A stretch of 64,000 nt of DNA, taken from positions 3,844,001 through 3,908,000 of the forward strand of contig NZ_CP023702.1 in assembly GCF_008704555.1 (NCBI RefSeq), given 5' to 3'. The stretch is from Streptomyces nitrosporeus (GTDB taxonomy: Bacteria; Actinomycetota; Actinomycetes; Streptomycetales; Streptomycetaceae). The notes below the pieces were generated by a model, which was given only the letters and a program-made list of their open reading frames with translations, did not search any database and had not been told where the DNA came from. Shown piece after piece: positions 25,790-35,298 of the stretch. Every line of letters begins with the position of its first letter. Within the stretch, counting starts at the first letter, position 1. A program made the position numbers and the translations under genes.

Positions 25790-26134
25790 ATGAATTTCGT
25801 CCCGATGCCCTCGGTAGGCGTCGCAGACGTGCCGTCGGACGGTTTCGTGCTGGACGTCCGGGAAGCCGACGAGTGGGCGGCCGGACATGTCGAGGGTGCG
25901 CTGCACATCCCGATGAGTGACTTCGTGAGCCGCTTCGGGGAGCTGACCGAGGCGGCCGACGACGGGCGCCGGGTGCATGTGATGTGCCGGGTCGGAGGCC
26001 GGTCCGCGCAGGTCACGCAGTACCTGGTGCAGCAGGGGATCGACGCGGTGAACATCGAGGGGGGCATGCTCGCGTGGGACGGCGCCGGTCGCCCCATGGT
26101 CGCCGAGGACGGGAACCCGGCCTTCGTCCTCTGA
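25790..26134 (+). CDS. Rhodanese-like sulfurtransferase
   Basis: The 114-residue single rhodanese domain carries the active-site Cys66 in the loop CRVGGRS and the LDVREADEW and IEGGMLAW motifs. It would move sulfane sulfur in the cytoplasm. It follows the J-protein gene by 46 bp on the same strand with a weak purine-rich ribosome site, so co-transcription is possible. Confidence 0.9.
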   Translation: MNFVPMPSVGVADVPSDGFVLDVREADEWAAGHVEGALHIPMSDFVSRFGELTEAADDGRRVHVMCRVGGRSAQVTQYLVQQGIDAVNIEGGMLAWDGAGRPMVAEDGNPAFVL

Positions 26135-26330
26135 CCCCCTCCCTTCCCCTGGGCACTTCTCGGCTTCCCCGGGCACTCCTCGGCACCGTGGCGGGCCGGG
26201 GCCGTGCCGCCCTGCCGCCGTACGCAGTGACTCTGTGCCGCCGTGGGCGGTGCCCGGGCCGAAATGCGCGGGGCCGGGGCGGGCAGCGGGGATTCTGCGG
26301 CGGTTCGGGGACCCGTAAGGTGTCAGCCTT

Positions 26331-27428
26331 GTGGACGACTGGCCGGTGGACGACGGTGGGCGGGGCGGGATGGACGCGGATCGCGGCGGGGACGCCGGAG
26401 ACCGGAAGAAGGCCCCCTGGCCCGAGGTGAAGGCCCCTCCGGCCCTCGGGAGCCCGCCCCCCGCCAGTGGTGACGGCGCCCCGGGCGCGGAGGCCCCGCC
26501 TGCGGAAACCTCCGGCACCGGCGCGGAGGACACCGAACCGGAGGCCGTCGGCCTGGAGGACACCGGCACGGAGCACACCGGTAGGGAAGACGCAGGTCCG
26601 AAGGGCCTCGGGGGTTCTGCGGCGGGCTCCGGTCCGTCCGGGCCCGGTCCGTCCGGGCCCGTGCCGTCCGGTCCCGCACCGTCCGTGTCCGCGCCCTCCG
26701 CGATACCGGGACCATCCGCGTCCTCCTGGCCGCCGGTGCCGTCCGGCCGCCGTACGGAAGGGGGGCTGGCCGCGCTGTCCCTCCCGTACCAGGTCGTCGC
26801 GGCCATGGTCCTGACCGTGGTCGGGCTGCTGGCCTGCGTACAGCTGGCCATGGTCTTCCTGCACGTCGCCCCGTCCAACACCCTGACGAAGCAGCACGGC
26901 GAAGCGGTCGACAAATGGATCTACCCGGAGTTCGAGCAGAACTGGAAACTGTTCGCCCCCAACCCGTTGCAGCAGAACATCGCCGTGCACGTACGGGCCG
27001 AGGTCGTGGGCCGGGACGGGCGCACCACCACCGGCTGGACGAACCTCTCGGGCATGGACGGGGAAGCGATACGCGGGAACCCCCTCCCCAGCCACGTCCA
27101 TCAGAACGAACTGCGCCGCGCCTGGGACTTCTACACCGGTTCCCATGACGAGGAGAACCGCCCCAACGGGCTGCGCGGGGAACTGTCCGAGCAGTACATC
27201 CGCCGCATCGTGATGCTGCGCCTCTCCGGCCTCGACAACGGGGGCACGGTCGAACGCATCCAGATCCGGTCCGCCGTGAGCCCGGTGGGCTCGCCGTCCT
27301 GGAGCGACACGAAGGTCAGCACCGAGCCGACCTACCGGGAGCTCCCGTGGTGGACGGTCACCGCGGCCGACCTTCCCGGTGGCCGGGCCGGGGACCGGAC
27401 GGCGTCCGGGACGGAGGAAGAGAAGTGA
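26331..27428 (+). CDS. DUF5819/SdpA-like membrane protein
   Basis: The 365-residue protein has a long disordered Pro/Gly/Glu-rich N-terminus (about 1-140), one membrane helix (about 147-170) and an extracytoplasmic domain with NWKLFAPNPLQQN and WTNLSGMDG. This is the DUF5819 layout. GTG 26331 has no ribosome site; TAAGGT about 9 bp upstream suggests a leaderless start. Its stop overlaps the next gene by 4 bp. DUF5819-like and HTTM proteins resemble SdpA and SdpB, which mature the SdpC toxin in Bacillus, but no toxin precursor is seen here. Confidence 0.72.
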   Translation: MDDWPVDDGGRGGMDADRGGDAGDRKKAPWPEVKAPPALGSPPPASGDGAPGAEAPPAETSGTGAEDTEPEAVGLEDTGTEHTGREDAGPKGLGGSAAGSGPSGPGPSGPVPSGPAPSVSAPSAIPGPSASSWPPVPSGRRTEGGLAALSLPYQVVAAMVLTVVGLLACVQLAMVFLHVAPSNTLTKQHGEAVDKWIYPEFEQNWKLFAPNPLQQNIAVHVRAEVVGRDGRTTTGWTNLSGMDGEAIRGNPLPSHVHQNELRRAWDFYTGSHDEENRPNGLRGELSEQYIRRIVMLRLSGLDNGGTVERIQIRSAVSPVGSPSWSDTKVSTEPTYRELPWWTVTAADLPGGRAGDRTASGTEEEK

Positions 27429-28708
27429 GCACACCCCCTCCGGCGGCGGCACACGTCCGACGCCGCACTTTCGCCCACGCCGTCCAGCGCGTCACCACCG
27501 GTCCCATGGGCACGTACCAGAGCGCGGTGCTCCGGATCGGCGTCTCGGCCACGTACCTGCTGTTCCTGCTGCGCGAGCTTCCCCACCGGCACGAGCTGTA
27601 CGGCCCCGACAGCCCCTGGCGCTGGGACATGGCGCGCCGGCTGATCTCGGGCAACGAGGCATTCACCGCACTGATGTGGTCGGACAGTTCCCTCTGGTTC
27701 GAGACCGTCTACGTCCTCACGCTGGTGGCGTCGGCACTCCTGCTGGTCGGCTGGCGTACCCGTGCGACGGCCGTCCTCTTCATGATCGGTGTGCTCTCGC
27801 TGCAGAACCGCAGCATCTTCATGGGTGACGGCGGCGACAACGTCATCCACCTGATGGCGATCTACCTGCTGCTGACCCGGTGCGCACGGGTCTGGTCCCT
27901 GGACGCGCGCCGGGAGGCCAGGAAGGCCGCACACGAGGCCGAGGGCCGGGCTCCGGTTCCGGACATCACGGGACCCGTCCTGTGGGCCCTGCTCGGCTGT
28001 GTCCTGCTGCCGGCCACTGTGGTGGGCGGCTTCGGCGGGACCTGGTGGCTGCCGGCCCTGCTGTGGGTCCTGTGGCTGGGCAACGGCATCTGGTGGGCCG
28101 TCAACCGCCTGGGGCCAGGGCACGAGGTCCGTACGCTCCTGGACGTCCTGGCCAACATCGCCCACCACGGCGCGCTCTTCGTGATCATGGCCGAGGTGTG
28201 CCTGATCTACGCGACCGCCGGCTGGTACAAGATCCAGGGCTCCCTCTGGCAGGACGGCACCGCGCTCTACTACCCGTTGAAGCTGGACTACTTCACCCCC
28301 TGGCAGGGGGTTTCGGACCTGCTCGCCTCCAGTGCGCTGATCGTCCTGGCCCTGACCTACGTCACCGTCATCGTGCAGGTCGCCTTCCCGTTCACGCTGC
28401 TCAACCGCAAGGCCAAGAACGTCCTGCTCGTCCTCATGATCGGTGAGCACGCCGGGATCGCGGTCCTGCTGGGGCTGCCGTTCTTCTCGATGGCGATGAT
28501 CTCCGTGGACGCGGTCTTCCTGCCGACGGTCTTCCTGGTCTGGCTGGGGGACAAGGTCTCGCGCGGTCGGCACAGGCTCTTGGGGCGGCCGAAGGCCGGC
28601 GCCGCACTGCCCGGTCCCCGCAGCCCGGCCGGTCCGGCCGCTCCGGAGAGCCTGGAGGGGGACGCCCCGCGCCACGGGGGCGGCTCTGGCCATACGCTCG
28701 TGGAGTGA
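27425..28708 (+). CDS. HTTM-domain membrane protein (vitamin K carboxylase-like / SdpB-like)
   Basis: The 427-residue protein has about six to eight membrane segments with the HTTM features of bacterial gamma-carboxylase homologues (RIGVSATYLLFLL, NRSIFMGDGGDNVIH, ATAGWYKIQGSLWQ). It starts at GTG 27425 with a 4-bp overlap on the DUF5819 gene, and its stop overlaps the methyltransferase start, so three genes are translationally coupled. The pair probably forms one membrane complex. The reaction, if any, is unknown. Confidence 0.8.
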   Translation: MSTPPPAAAHVRRRTFAHAVQRVTTGPMGTYQSAVLRIGVSATYLLFLLRELPHRHELYGPDSPWRWDMARRLISGNEAFTALMWSDSSLWFETVYVLTLVASALLLVGWRTRATAVLFMIGVLSLQNRSIFMGDGGDNVIHLMAIYLLLTRCARVWSLDARREARKAAHEAEGRAPVPDITGPVLWALLGCVLLPATVVGGFGGTWWLPALLWVLWLGNGIWWAVNRLGPGHEVRTLLDVLANIAHHGALFVIMAEVCLIYATAGWYKIQGSLWQDGTALYYPLKLDYFTPWQGVSDLLASSALIVLALTYVTVIVQVAFPFTLLNRKAKNVLLVLMIGEHAGIAVLLGLPFFSMAMISVDAVFLPTVFLVWLGDKVSRGRHRLLGRPKAGAALPGPRSPAGPAAPESLEGDAPRHGGGSGHTLVE

Positions 28709-29481
28709 CCAGCGAGACCCGCAGTACAGAAGAGCCCCCCGGGGCGGCAGGAACACCGACGGAGCTGACGGACCGGGCGGTACCGGCGGAGCTGGCGGAA
28801 CCGGCGGATCGGACGGTACCGGCGGAGATGACGGAACCGATCCAGTACGACGCCGGATACGGCACCGAGATCGGCGTCGGCCCGCATCCGCTGCCCTGGC
28901 CCGAGGACGAGCGTTACGATCCGGAGCTGCTCGCCGGAGGCGACCGGCGCAATGTGGGCGACGGCTACCGCTACTGGACGCGTGAGGCGATCGTCGCCGA
29001 CCTGGATCTGCGGCGCCACGACTTCCACGTGGCGGTGGAGAACTGGGGGCACGACTTCAACATCGGCTCGGTGGTGCGGACCGCGAACGCCTTCCTCGCC
29101 AAGGAGATCCACATTGTCGGAAGGCGCCGTTGGAACCGGCGCGGGGCCATGGTCACCGACCGCTACCAGCATGTGAGACACCACCCGGACACCGCCGATC
29201 TGACCGCGTGGGCCGCTGCCGAGGACCTGCCGATCATCGGGATCGACAATCTTCCCGGTGCGGTGCCGCTGGAGCGGACGGTGCTGCCGCGGCGCTGTGT
29301 GCTGCTCTTCGGTCAGGAGGGGCCGGGGCTGACGGAGGAGGCGCGTGCACACGCCTCGATGGTCTGCTCGATCGCGCAGTTCGGTTCGACCCGGTCCATC
29401 AACGCGGGGGCCGCGGCGGCTATCGCGATGCACGCGTGGGTGCAGCGGTACGCGGACATCCCGGCCTCGCAGGGCAGCTGA
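28705..29481 (+). CDS. SpoU/TrmH-family RNA 2'-O-methyltransferase
   Basis: The 258-residue protein has the three SpoU motifs: NIGSVVRTANAF, LFGQEGPGL and STRSINAGAAAAIAMHAW, which form the trefoil-knot AdoMet site. Residues 1-60 are a low-complexity acidic extension. It methylates a ribose in tRNA or rRNA; the target is not clear. The GTG start overlaps the HTTM stop, making it the third gene of the operon, an odd mix of membrane proteins and an RNA enzyme. Confidence 0.9.
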   Translation: MTSETRSTEEPPGAAGTPTELTDRAVPAELAEPADRTVPAEMTEPIQYDAGYGTEIGVGPHPLPWPEDERYDPELLAGGDRRNVGDGYRYWTREAIVADLDLRRHDFHVAVENWGHDFNIGSVVRTANAFLAKEIHIVGRRRWNRRGAMVTDRYQHVRHHPDTADLTAWAAAEDLPIIGIDNLPGAVPLERTVLPRRCVLLFGQEGPGLTEEARAHASMVCSIAQFGSTRSINAGAAAAIAMHAWVQRYADIPASQGS

Positions 29482-29900
29482 CCGAGCTGCGGGACAGCTG
29501 GCCGGGGTGCGGGATACGGGGCAGCTGGTCGGGTTGCGGGACAGCTGGGCCGGGATACGGGACAGCTCACCGTGCCGCAGGACAGCTCACCGTGTCGCGT
29601 GGCAGCGCACCGGGCTACAGGGGAGCGGGCCGGACCCGCGGGGCAGCTGATCGGCGCCGCAGGGGTCTCGGCCTGCCGCCAGGCCCTCGGCCGGCGACCG
29701 GACCCGCCCGGCCGACCGGACCTGCCCGGCCGACCGGACCTGCCCGACCGGCGGGGCCCTGTCCGGCGGAGCCCTGCGCGGTGGAGCCTTGGGAGGCGGA
29801 GCCCTGTGCGGTGGGGCCCCGTCCGGTGGACTGTGCGGTGGAGCCCCGCCGATGGCCCCCGCCCCGCCGATGGCCCCCCAGCCGGTGGGCCCCACCGGCC
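29482..29900. repeat. Degenerate repeat region between spoU and paaN
   Basis: The 419-bp spacer has no credible gene. Its first part carries many imperfect copies of CGGGACAGCT (about 29474-29660), its second part copies of GGCCGACCGGACCTGCCC and GGTGGAGCC-like units up to 29880. This looks like decayed tandem duplication and could form many hairpins between the convergent genes. Confidence 0.7.
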
Positions 29901-31601
29901 TCAGGCCTGTCTGCGGACCTCGATCATCCGGAACCGGTTGGCGACGAACGCTCCGTCGCACAGGGCCGCGTTGGCAGCCGGGTTGCCGCCGGATCCGTGG
30001 AAGTCGGAGAACGCGGCCGTCTGGTTGACGAACACCCCACCCGTGAGATTCAGCGAGAGCTGCGCGGACTCGTCGAAGCAGACCTCCTCGACGGCGCTCT
30101 CCACCTCCGGGGAGGTGGTGTACGCGCCGACCGTCATCGCACCCTTCTCCCGTACGGTGCGCCGGAGCAGGTCCAGGGCGGCGGCGGTCGAGTCGACGGC
30201 GACCGCGAACGAGACCGGGCCGAAGCACTCCGAGAGGAAGGCCGCCCCGTCGGCGGGCCCGGAACCGTCCAGCTTGACGATGACCGGCGTACGCACGACG
30301 GCGTCGGGGAATTCGGGATTGGCCACCGCACGGGAGGCGAGTGCGACCTCGCCCAGTTCCGGGGCCGCTTCGAGGCGGGCCTTGACGTCCGGGTTCACCA
30401 GCGCGCCGAGCAGTCCGTTGGCCCGGGCGTCGTCACCGAGCAGTTTGCCGACGGCCTCCGCCAGATCGGCGGCCACCTCGTCGAAGGACTTGGTGCCGGA
30501 CTCGGTCGCGATGCCATCCCTGGGAATGAGCAGGTTCTGCGGGGTCGTGCACATCTGGCCGCTGTAGAGCGAGAGCGAGAAGGCCAGGTTGGAGAGCATG
30601 CCGCGGTAGTCGTCGGTGGAGTCCACGACGACCGTGTTGACGCCGGCCTTCTCCGTGTAGACCTGGGCCTGCCTGGCGTTGGCCTCCAGCCAGTCGCCGA
30701 AGGAACTGGAACCGGTGTAGTCGATGATCTTGACCTCGGGGCGAAGGGCCAGCGACTTGGCGATTCCCTCCCCCGGGTTCTCCGCCGCCAGGGCGACGAG
30801 GTTCGGGTCGAACCCGGCCTCGGCCAGGACCTCGCGCGCCAGCCGGACGGTCAGCGCGAGCGGCAGCACCGCCCCGGGGTGCGGTTTGACCAGGACCGGG
30901 TTACCGGTCGCCAGTGAGGCGAACAGACCGGGGTAGCCGTTCCACGTGGGGAAGGTGTTGCAGCCGATCAGCAGCGAGATCCCGCGTCCGGCAGCCGTGA
31001 ACGACTTGTGCAGCCGGAGCGGATCGCGCTTGCCCTGGGGCTTCGCCCAGTCCGCGGCCGACGGGGTGCGGGTCTGCTCCTCGTAGGCGTACGCCACCGC
31101 CTCCAGACCGCGGTCCTGCGCGTGAGGTCCACCGGCCTGGAACGCCATCACGAAGGCCTGCCCGCTGGTGTGCATGACGGCGTGGGCCAGCTCATGGGTG
31201 CGGGCGTTGATCCGGGCGATGATCTCCAGGCAGACCAGGGCCCTGGTCTGTGGCCCCGCGGCCCGCCAGGCACCCATGCCGGAACGCATCGCCGCGAGCA
31301 GTACGTCCGGGTCCACGTGCGGGTACTCGACGCCCAGCTTCGGCCCGTAAGGAGACGTCTCGCCGCCCACCCAGCCGTCCGTGCCCGGCTGGCCGAGATC
31401 GAAGCGGGTGTTCAGCACGGCGTCGAAGGCCGCCTTGCCCTCCGCCGGACCGAGACTGCCGGGCACACCGTCCTCGCCGTAGGCCTTCGGGTGCTCGGGA
31501 TGAGGGGACCAGTAGGCGCGGGAGCGGATCGCGTCGAGGGCCCGGTCGAGCGTCGGGCGGTGGGTCTCGGAGAGCTTCTCGGGCGGAAGCACGGCGGCCA
31601 T
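29901..31601 (-). CDS. paaN: PaaN-type phenylacetic acid degradation aldehyde dehydrogenase
   Basis: The 566-residue protein is an ALDH-superfamily member with the N-terminal PaaN extension, LVKPHPGAVLPLAL, and the catalytic Cys in SGQMCTTPQNLL. PaaN-type proteins oxidise the ring-opened aldehyde in phenylacetyl-CoA catabolism or act as stand-alone homologues without the MaoC hydratase domain. No other paa gene is adjacent. It is divergent from a TetR gene with a palindromic operator between them, so it is probably derepressed by a ligand of that regulator. Confidence 0.88.
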   Translation of the reverse strand: MAAVLPPEKLSETHRPTLDRALDAIRSRAYWSPHPEHPKAYGEDGVPGSLGPAEGKAAFDAVLNTRFDLGQPGTDGWVGGETSPYGPKLGVEYPHVDPDVLLAAMRSGMGAWRAAGPQTRALVCLEIIARINARTHELAHAVMHTSGQAFVMAFQAGGPHAQDRGLEAVAYAYEEQTRTPSAADWAKPQGKRDPLRLHKSFTAAGRGISLLIGCNTFPTWNGYPGLFASLATGNPVLVKPHPGAVLPLALTVRLAREVLAEAGFDPNLVALAAENPGEGIAKSLALRPEVKIIDYTGSSSFGDWLEANARQAQVYTEKAGVNTVVVDSTDDYRGMLSNLAFSLSLYSGQMCTTPQNLLIPRDGIATESGTKSFDEVAADLAEAVGKLLGDDARANGLLGALVNPDVKARLEAAPELGEVALASRAVANPEFPDAVVRTPVIVKLDGSGPADGAAFLSECFGPVSFAVAVDSTAAALDLLRRTVREKGAMTVGAYTTSPEVESAVEEVCFDESAQLSLNLTGGVFVNQTAAFSDFHGSGGNPAANAALCDGAFVANRFRMIEVRRQA

Positions 31602-31655
31602 GACGGACCAACTCCTCGTCGAGCCGGGCAGGGAAGTGCGGACGGAGCTAGAGTA

Positions 31656-31669
31656 ACCGAACGGTCGGT
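31656..31669. promoter_or_regulatory. Candidate TetR operator between paaN and tetR
   Basis: ACCGA-ACGG-TCGGT is an inverted repeat typical of actinobacterial TetR sites. It lies 55 bp upstream of paaN and about 55 bp upstream of the divergent TetR gene. Confidence 0.65.
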
Positions 31670-31723
31670 CGGGGCAAGGGGGCCCGGAAGACCTGTGGAC
31701 AACTCATGGGGCAGGATCACGGC

Positions 31724-32317
31724 ATGACCACGGCCAAACGGGACACGTACACACCGGAGACGCTTCTCGCCGTCGCCGTCGACGTCTTCAACGAGCGCGG
31801 CTACGACGGCACGTCCATGGAGCACCTTTCCCAGGCGGCAGGTATTTCCAAGTCGTCGATCTACCACCATGTGACGGGCAAGGAGGAGCTGCTGCGCCGC
31901 GCGGTCAGCAGGGCGCTGGACGGGCTGTTCGCCATCCTCGACGAGCCGGGCGCCCAGGACGGCCGGGCCGTCCGCCGCGTCGAGCACGTCACGCGGCGCA
32001 CCGTCGAGGTGCTGATGAACGAGCTGCCCTACGTCACCCTGCTGCTCCGGGTCCGCGGGAACACCGGCACCGAACGCTGGGCGCTGGAGCGGCGCCGGGA
32101 GTTCGACCAGCAGGTGTCCCGGCTGCTGGAGGCGGCCGTGGCGGACGGCGACCTCCGGGCCGATGTGGACATACGTACGGCGACCCGGCTGCTCTTCGGG
32201 ATGGTGAACTCGCTCGTCGAGTGGTACCGCCCGCAGCCGGAGGGCTCCGTGGAGCGGGACCAGCTCGCCGACACCGTCGTCCGGCTCGCCTTCGAGGGGA
32301 TGCGGGCCGGCCGCTGA
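31724..32317 (+). CDS. TetR-family regulator (probable regulator of paaN)
   Basis: The 197-residue protein has a TetR DNA-binding domain (FNERGYDGTSMEHLSQAAGISKSSIYHHV, residues about 20-48) and a helical ligand-binding domain. ATG 31724 begins the conserved N-terminus; an in-frame ATG at 31706 is an alternative. It is divergent from paaN, and by analogy with PaaR-type regulators may sense a CoA thioester. The ligand is an inference. Confidence 0.87.
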   Translation: MTTAKRDTYTPETLLAVAVDVFNERGYDGTSMEHLSQAAGISKSSIYHHVTGKEELLRRAVSRALDGLFAILDEPGAQDGRAVRRVEHVTRRTVEVLMNELPYVTLLLRVRGNTGTERWALERRREFDQQVSRLLEAAVADGDLRADVDIRTATRLLFGMVNSLVEWYRPQPEGSVERDQLADTVVRLAFEGMRAGR

Positions 32318-32373
32318 CACCTCCGGAGCCCTCCGCGGGGGTGGAGGGCGTCCGGGTCCCGTGCCGCGCGGTC

Positions 32374-32895
32374 TCAGACGAGTTCGGGGGGGAGATCCGG
32401 GCGCGGGCCCAGATCCGTCTCCTCGAACACCAGCAGGGTGCGGGTGGAGAGAACCTCGGGCATGGCCTGGATTTTGGTCAGGACCAGTTCGCGCAGTGCC
32501 TGGTTGTCAGGGGTGTGGACCAGGAGCAGCACGTCGAAGTCGCCGCTGACCAGGGCGATGTGTGTGGCGCCCGGCAGGGCCTGGAGCTGTTCGCGCACGG
32601 TGCGCCAGGAGTTCTGGACGATCTTGAGCGTGATGTAGGCGGAGGCGCCCTGCCCCGCTCTCTCGTGGTCCACCCGGGCGCCGAAGCCGCGGATCACCCC
32701 GTCCTCCACGAGCCGGTTGATCCGGGCGTACGCGTTGGCCCGTGACACGTGGACGCGCTCGGCGACCGCCCGTATCGAGGCGCGGCCGTCCGTCTGGAGG
32801 ATCCGGAGGATGGCGCGGTCGGTGGAATCCAGGGGCCGCGCCGGCGGGACGGTGCCGGGAGCCCCGCTCCTGTCGGCCATTTGTTCAGCTGCCAT
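32374..32895 (-). CDS. bkdR: Lrp/AsnC-family regulator BkdR
   Basis: The 173-residue protein has an AsnC helix-turn-helix (ILRILQTDGRASIRAVAERVHVSRANAYARINRL) and a C-terminal RAM ligand domain. ATG 32895 follows GGGAGG at 9 bp. It is divergent from the branched-chain keto-acid dehydrogenase operon across 211 bp, the arrangement of bkdR in Streptomyces and Pseudomonas, where it controls bkd expression in response to branched-chain amino acids. Confidence 0.88.
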   Translation of the reverse strand: MAAEQMADRSGAPGTVPPARPLDSTDRAILRILQTDGRASIRAVAERVHVSRANAYARINRLVEDGVIRGFGARVDHERAGQGASAYITLKIVQNSWRTVREQLQALPGATHIALVSGDFDVLLLVHTPDNQALRELVLTKIQAMPEVLSTRTLLVFEETDLGPRPDLPPELV

Positions 32896-33106
32896 CCGCC
32901 GCTGCCTCCCTGTTGTGGACGACCTGCCTCCATCCCAGGCTGTGGATATCCGTTTGTCCACAGGCTGGAGGCGCCTGTAGCCAAAATGCACCGGCGACCG
33001 AACAATCGGTAGGTGAGGCGCGCCACACCGTGCCCGTTCCGCTCCCCGACATTTCTGCGGATCTTCGACACCCCTCGATCCATCCCGATGCCAGGAGGTG
33101 CTTGTC

Positions 33107-34267
33107 ATGACGGTCCAAGAGCTGCCCGGCGCACCCGCCCACCGGCCTACGCCGCCCCCGGCCTGGAAGCCGCTCACCGATCCCGCGCCGCTGCTCCCGG
33201 ACCCCGAGCCGTACCGTGTGCTCGGTACGGACGCCGCCGCGGACGCCGACCCGGAGCTGCTGCTCAGGCTGTATGCCGAGCTGGTGCGCGGCAGGCGGTA
33301 CAACGCACAGGCCACCGCCCTGACCAAGCAGGGCAGGCTCGCGGTGTACCCGTCCAGCACGGGCCAGGAGGCGTGCGAGGTGGCGGCCGCACTCGTGCTG
33401 GAGGAGCGGGACTGGCTCTTCCCCAGTTACCGCGACACGCTCGCCGCCGTGGCACGGGGCCTGGACCCGGTGGAGGCGCTGACACTGCTCCGGGGCGACC
33501 GGCACACCGGGTACGACCCGCGTGAGCACCGCATCGCACCGCTCTGCACCCCGCTGGCCACCCAGCTGCCGCACGCGGTGGGCCTGGCTCACGCGGCCCG
33601 GCTGAAGGGGGACGACGTGGTGGCGCTCGCCATGGTCGGGGACGGCGGGACGAGCGAGGGAGATTTCCACGAGGCGCTGAATTTCGCGGCCGTCTGGCGG
33701 GCCCCGGTCGTCTTCCTGGTCCAGAACAACGGCTTCGCCATCTCCGTCCCGCTGGCCAAGCAGACCGCGGCGCCGTCCCTGGCCCACAAGGCCGTGGGAT
33801 ACGGCATGCCGGGCCGGCTGGTCGACGGCAACGACGCGGCCGCGGTCCACGAGGTGCTCGCCGAAGCGGTGGCCCGCGCCAGACGTGGTGAGGGGCCGAC
33901 GCTGGTCGAGGCGGTGACGTACCGGATGGACGCGCACACCAACGCGGACGACGCCACGCGGTACCGCGGCGACGCCGAGGTGGAGGTCTGGCGGGAGCAC
34001 GACCCGATCCTGCTCCTGGAGCGGGAGCTGACCGGGCGCGGGCTGCTGGACGAGGAGGCCGTCGGCACGGTGCGGGAGGCGGCGGAGCGGATGGCGGCCG
34101 GTCTGCGGGACCAGATGAACGCGGATCCGGTGCTGGACCCGATGGACCTGTTCTCCCATGTGTTCGAGGAGCAGACCGGGCAGCTGCGTGAACAGGCGGC
34201 CATGTTGAGGGACGAGCTGGAGGCCGGGCAGGAACCGCACGGCGGCGGAGCGGAGGACGCACGATGA
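33107..34267 (+). CDS. bkdA: Branched-chain 2-keto acid dehydrogenase E1 alpha subunit
   Basis: The 386-residue protein has the thiamine diphosphate motif GDGGTSEGD...N and the phosphorylation-loop-like YRMDAHTNADDATRYR. With BkdB it decarboxylates branched-chain keto acids from Val, Leu and Ile. In Streptomyces the product acyl-CoAs prime branched fatty acids and some polyketides. ATG 33107 follows a perfect AGGAGG. The stop overlaps bkdB by 4 bp. Confidence 0.94.
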   Translation: MTVQELPGAPAHRPTPPPAWKPLTDPAPLLPDPEPYRVLGTDAAADADPELLLRLYAELVRGRRYNAQATALTKQGRLAVYPSSTGQEACEVAAALVLEERDWLFPSYRDTLAAVARGLDPVEALTLLRGDRHTGYDPREHRIAPLCTPLATQLPHAVGLAHAARLKGDDVVALAMVGDGGTSEGDFHEALNFAAVWRAPVVFLVQNNGFAISVPLAKQTAAPSLAHKAVGYGMPGRLVDGNDAAAVHEVLAEAVARARRGEGPTLVEAVTYRMDAHTNADDATRYRGDAEVEVWREHDPILLLERELTGRGLLDEEAVGTVREAAERMAAGLRDQMNADPVLDPMDLFSHVFEEQTGQLREQAAMLRDELEAGQEPHGGGAEDAR

Positions 34268-35298
34268 CGACCATGGCGGCGGCGACGGCCGGCGGACGGA
34301 CGGCCCGGCCCCGGCCGGCGACCATGGCCCAGGCCCTCGGCCGGGCCCTGCGCGACTCCATGGCCGAGGACCCGACGGTGCACGTCCTGGGTGAGGACGT
34401 GGGCACGCTGGGTGGCGTCTTCCGGGTCACCGACGGTCTGGCGAAGGAGTTCGGAGACGACCGCTGCACGGACACCCCACTGGCCGAGGCGGGCATCCTG
34501 GGCGCAGCGGTGGGCATGGCGATGTACGGCCTGCGGCCCGTGGTGGAGATGCAGTTCGACGCGTTCGCCTACCCGGCGTTCGAGCAGCTGGCCAGCCATG
34601 TCGCCAAGATGCGGAACCGGACCGGGGGGGCCATGCCCCTGCCCATCACCGTCCGGGTGCCGTACGGCGGGGGGATCGGCGGGGTGGAGCACCACAGTGA
34701 CTCCTCGGAGGCGTACTACATGGCGACGCCCGGCCTGCATGTCGTCACACCCGCCACCGTCGAGGACGCCTACGGTCTGCTGCGGGCGTCGATCGCCTCG
34801 GACGACCCGGTGGTCTTCCTGGAGCCGAAGAGGTTGTACTGGTCCAAGTCGGATTGGTCACCTGAGGAGCCTGCCCCGGTCGAGCCGATAGGACGGGCCG
34901 CCGTCAGGCGCCCCGGGCGCAGCGCCACCCTGATCACGTACGGGCCGTCCCTGCCGGTCTGCCTGGAGGCCGCGGAGGCGGCCACGGCCGAGGGCTGGGA
35001 CCTGGAGGTCGTCGACCTGAGGTCGCTCGTGCCTTTCGACGACGAGACCGTCACCGCGTCGGTCCGGCGCACGGGGCGCGCGGTGGTCGTTCACGAGTCC
35101 TCGGGTTTCGGCGGCCCCGGCGGTGAGATCGCTGCCCGGGTCACCGAGCGGTGCTTCCACCATCTGGAGGCGCCGGTGCTGCGTGTGGCGGGCTTCGACA
35201 TCCCGTATCCGCCACCGATGCAGGAGAAGCACCATCTGCCGGGCGTGGACAGGGTGCTGGACGCGGTGGCGCGTCTTCAGTGGGAGGCGGGGAGCTGA
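34264..35298 (+). CDS. bkdB: Branched-chain 2-keto acid dehydrogenase E1 beta subunit
   Basis: The 344-residue transketolase-family protein has GEDVGTLGGVFRVT, PYGGGIGGVEHHSDS and a C-terminal transketolase domain. It forms the alpha2beta2 E1 with BkdA. It starts with an ATGA overlap on bkdA and shares one base with bkdC, so the three are translationally coupled. An N-terminal Ala/Arg-rich stretch of about 20 residues is extra compared with the second copy. Confidence 0.94.
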   Translation: MTTMAAATAGGRTARPRPATMAQALGRALRDSMAEDPTVHVLGEDVGTLGGVFRVTDGLAKEFGDDRCTDTPLAEAGILGAAVGMAMYGLRPVVEMQFDAFAYPAFEQLASHVAKMRNRTGGAMPLPITVRVPYGGGIGGVEHHSDSSEAYYMATPGLHVVTPATVEDAYGLLRASIASDDPVVFLEPKRLYWSKSDWSPEEPAPVEPIGRAAVRRPGRSATLITYGPSLPVCLEAAEAATAEGWDLEVVDLRSLVPFDDETVTASVRRTGRAVVVHESSGFGGPGGEIAARVTERCFHHLEAPVLRVAGFDIPYPPPMQEKHHLPGVDRVLDAVARLQWEAGS

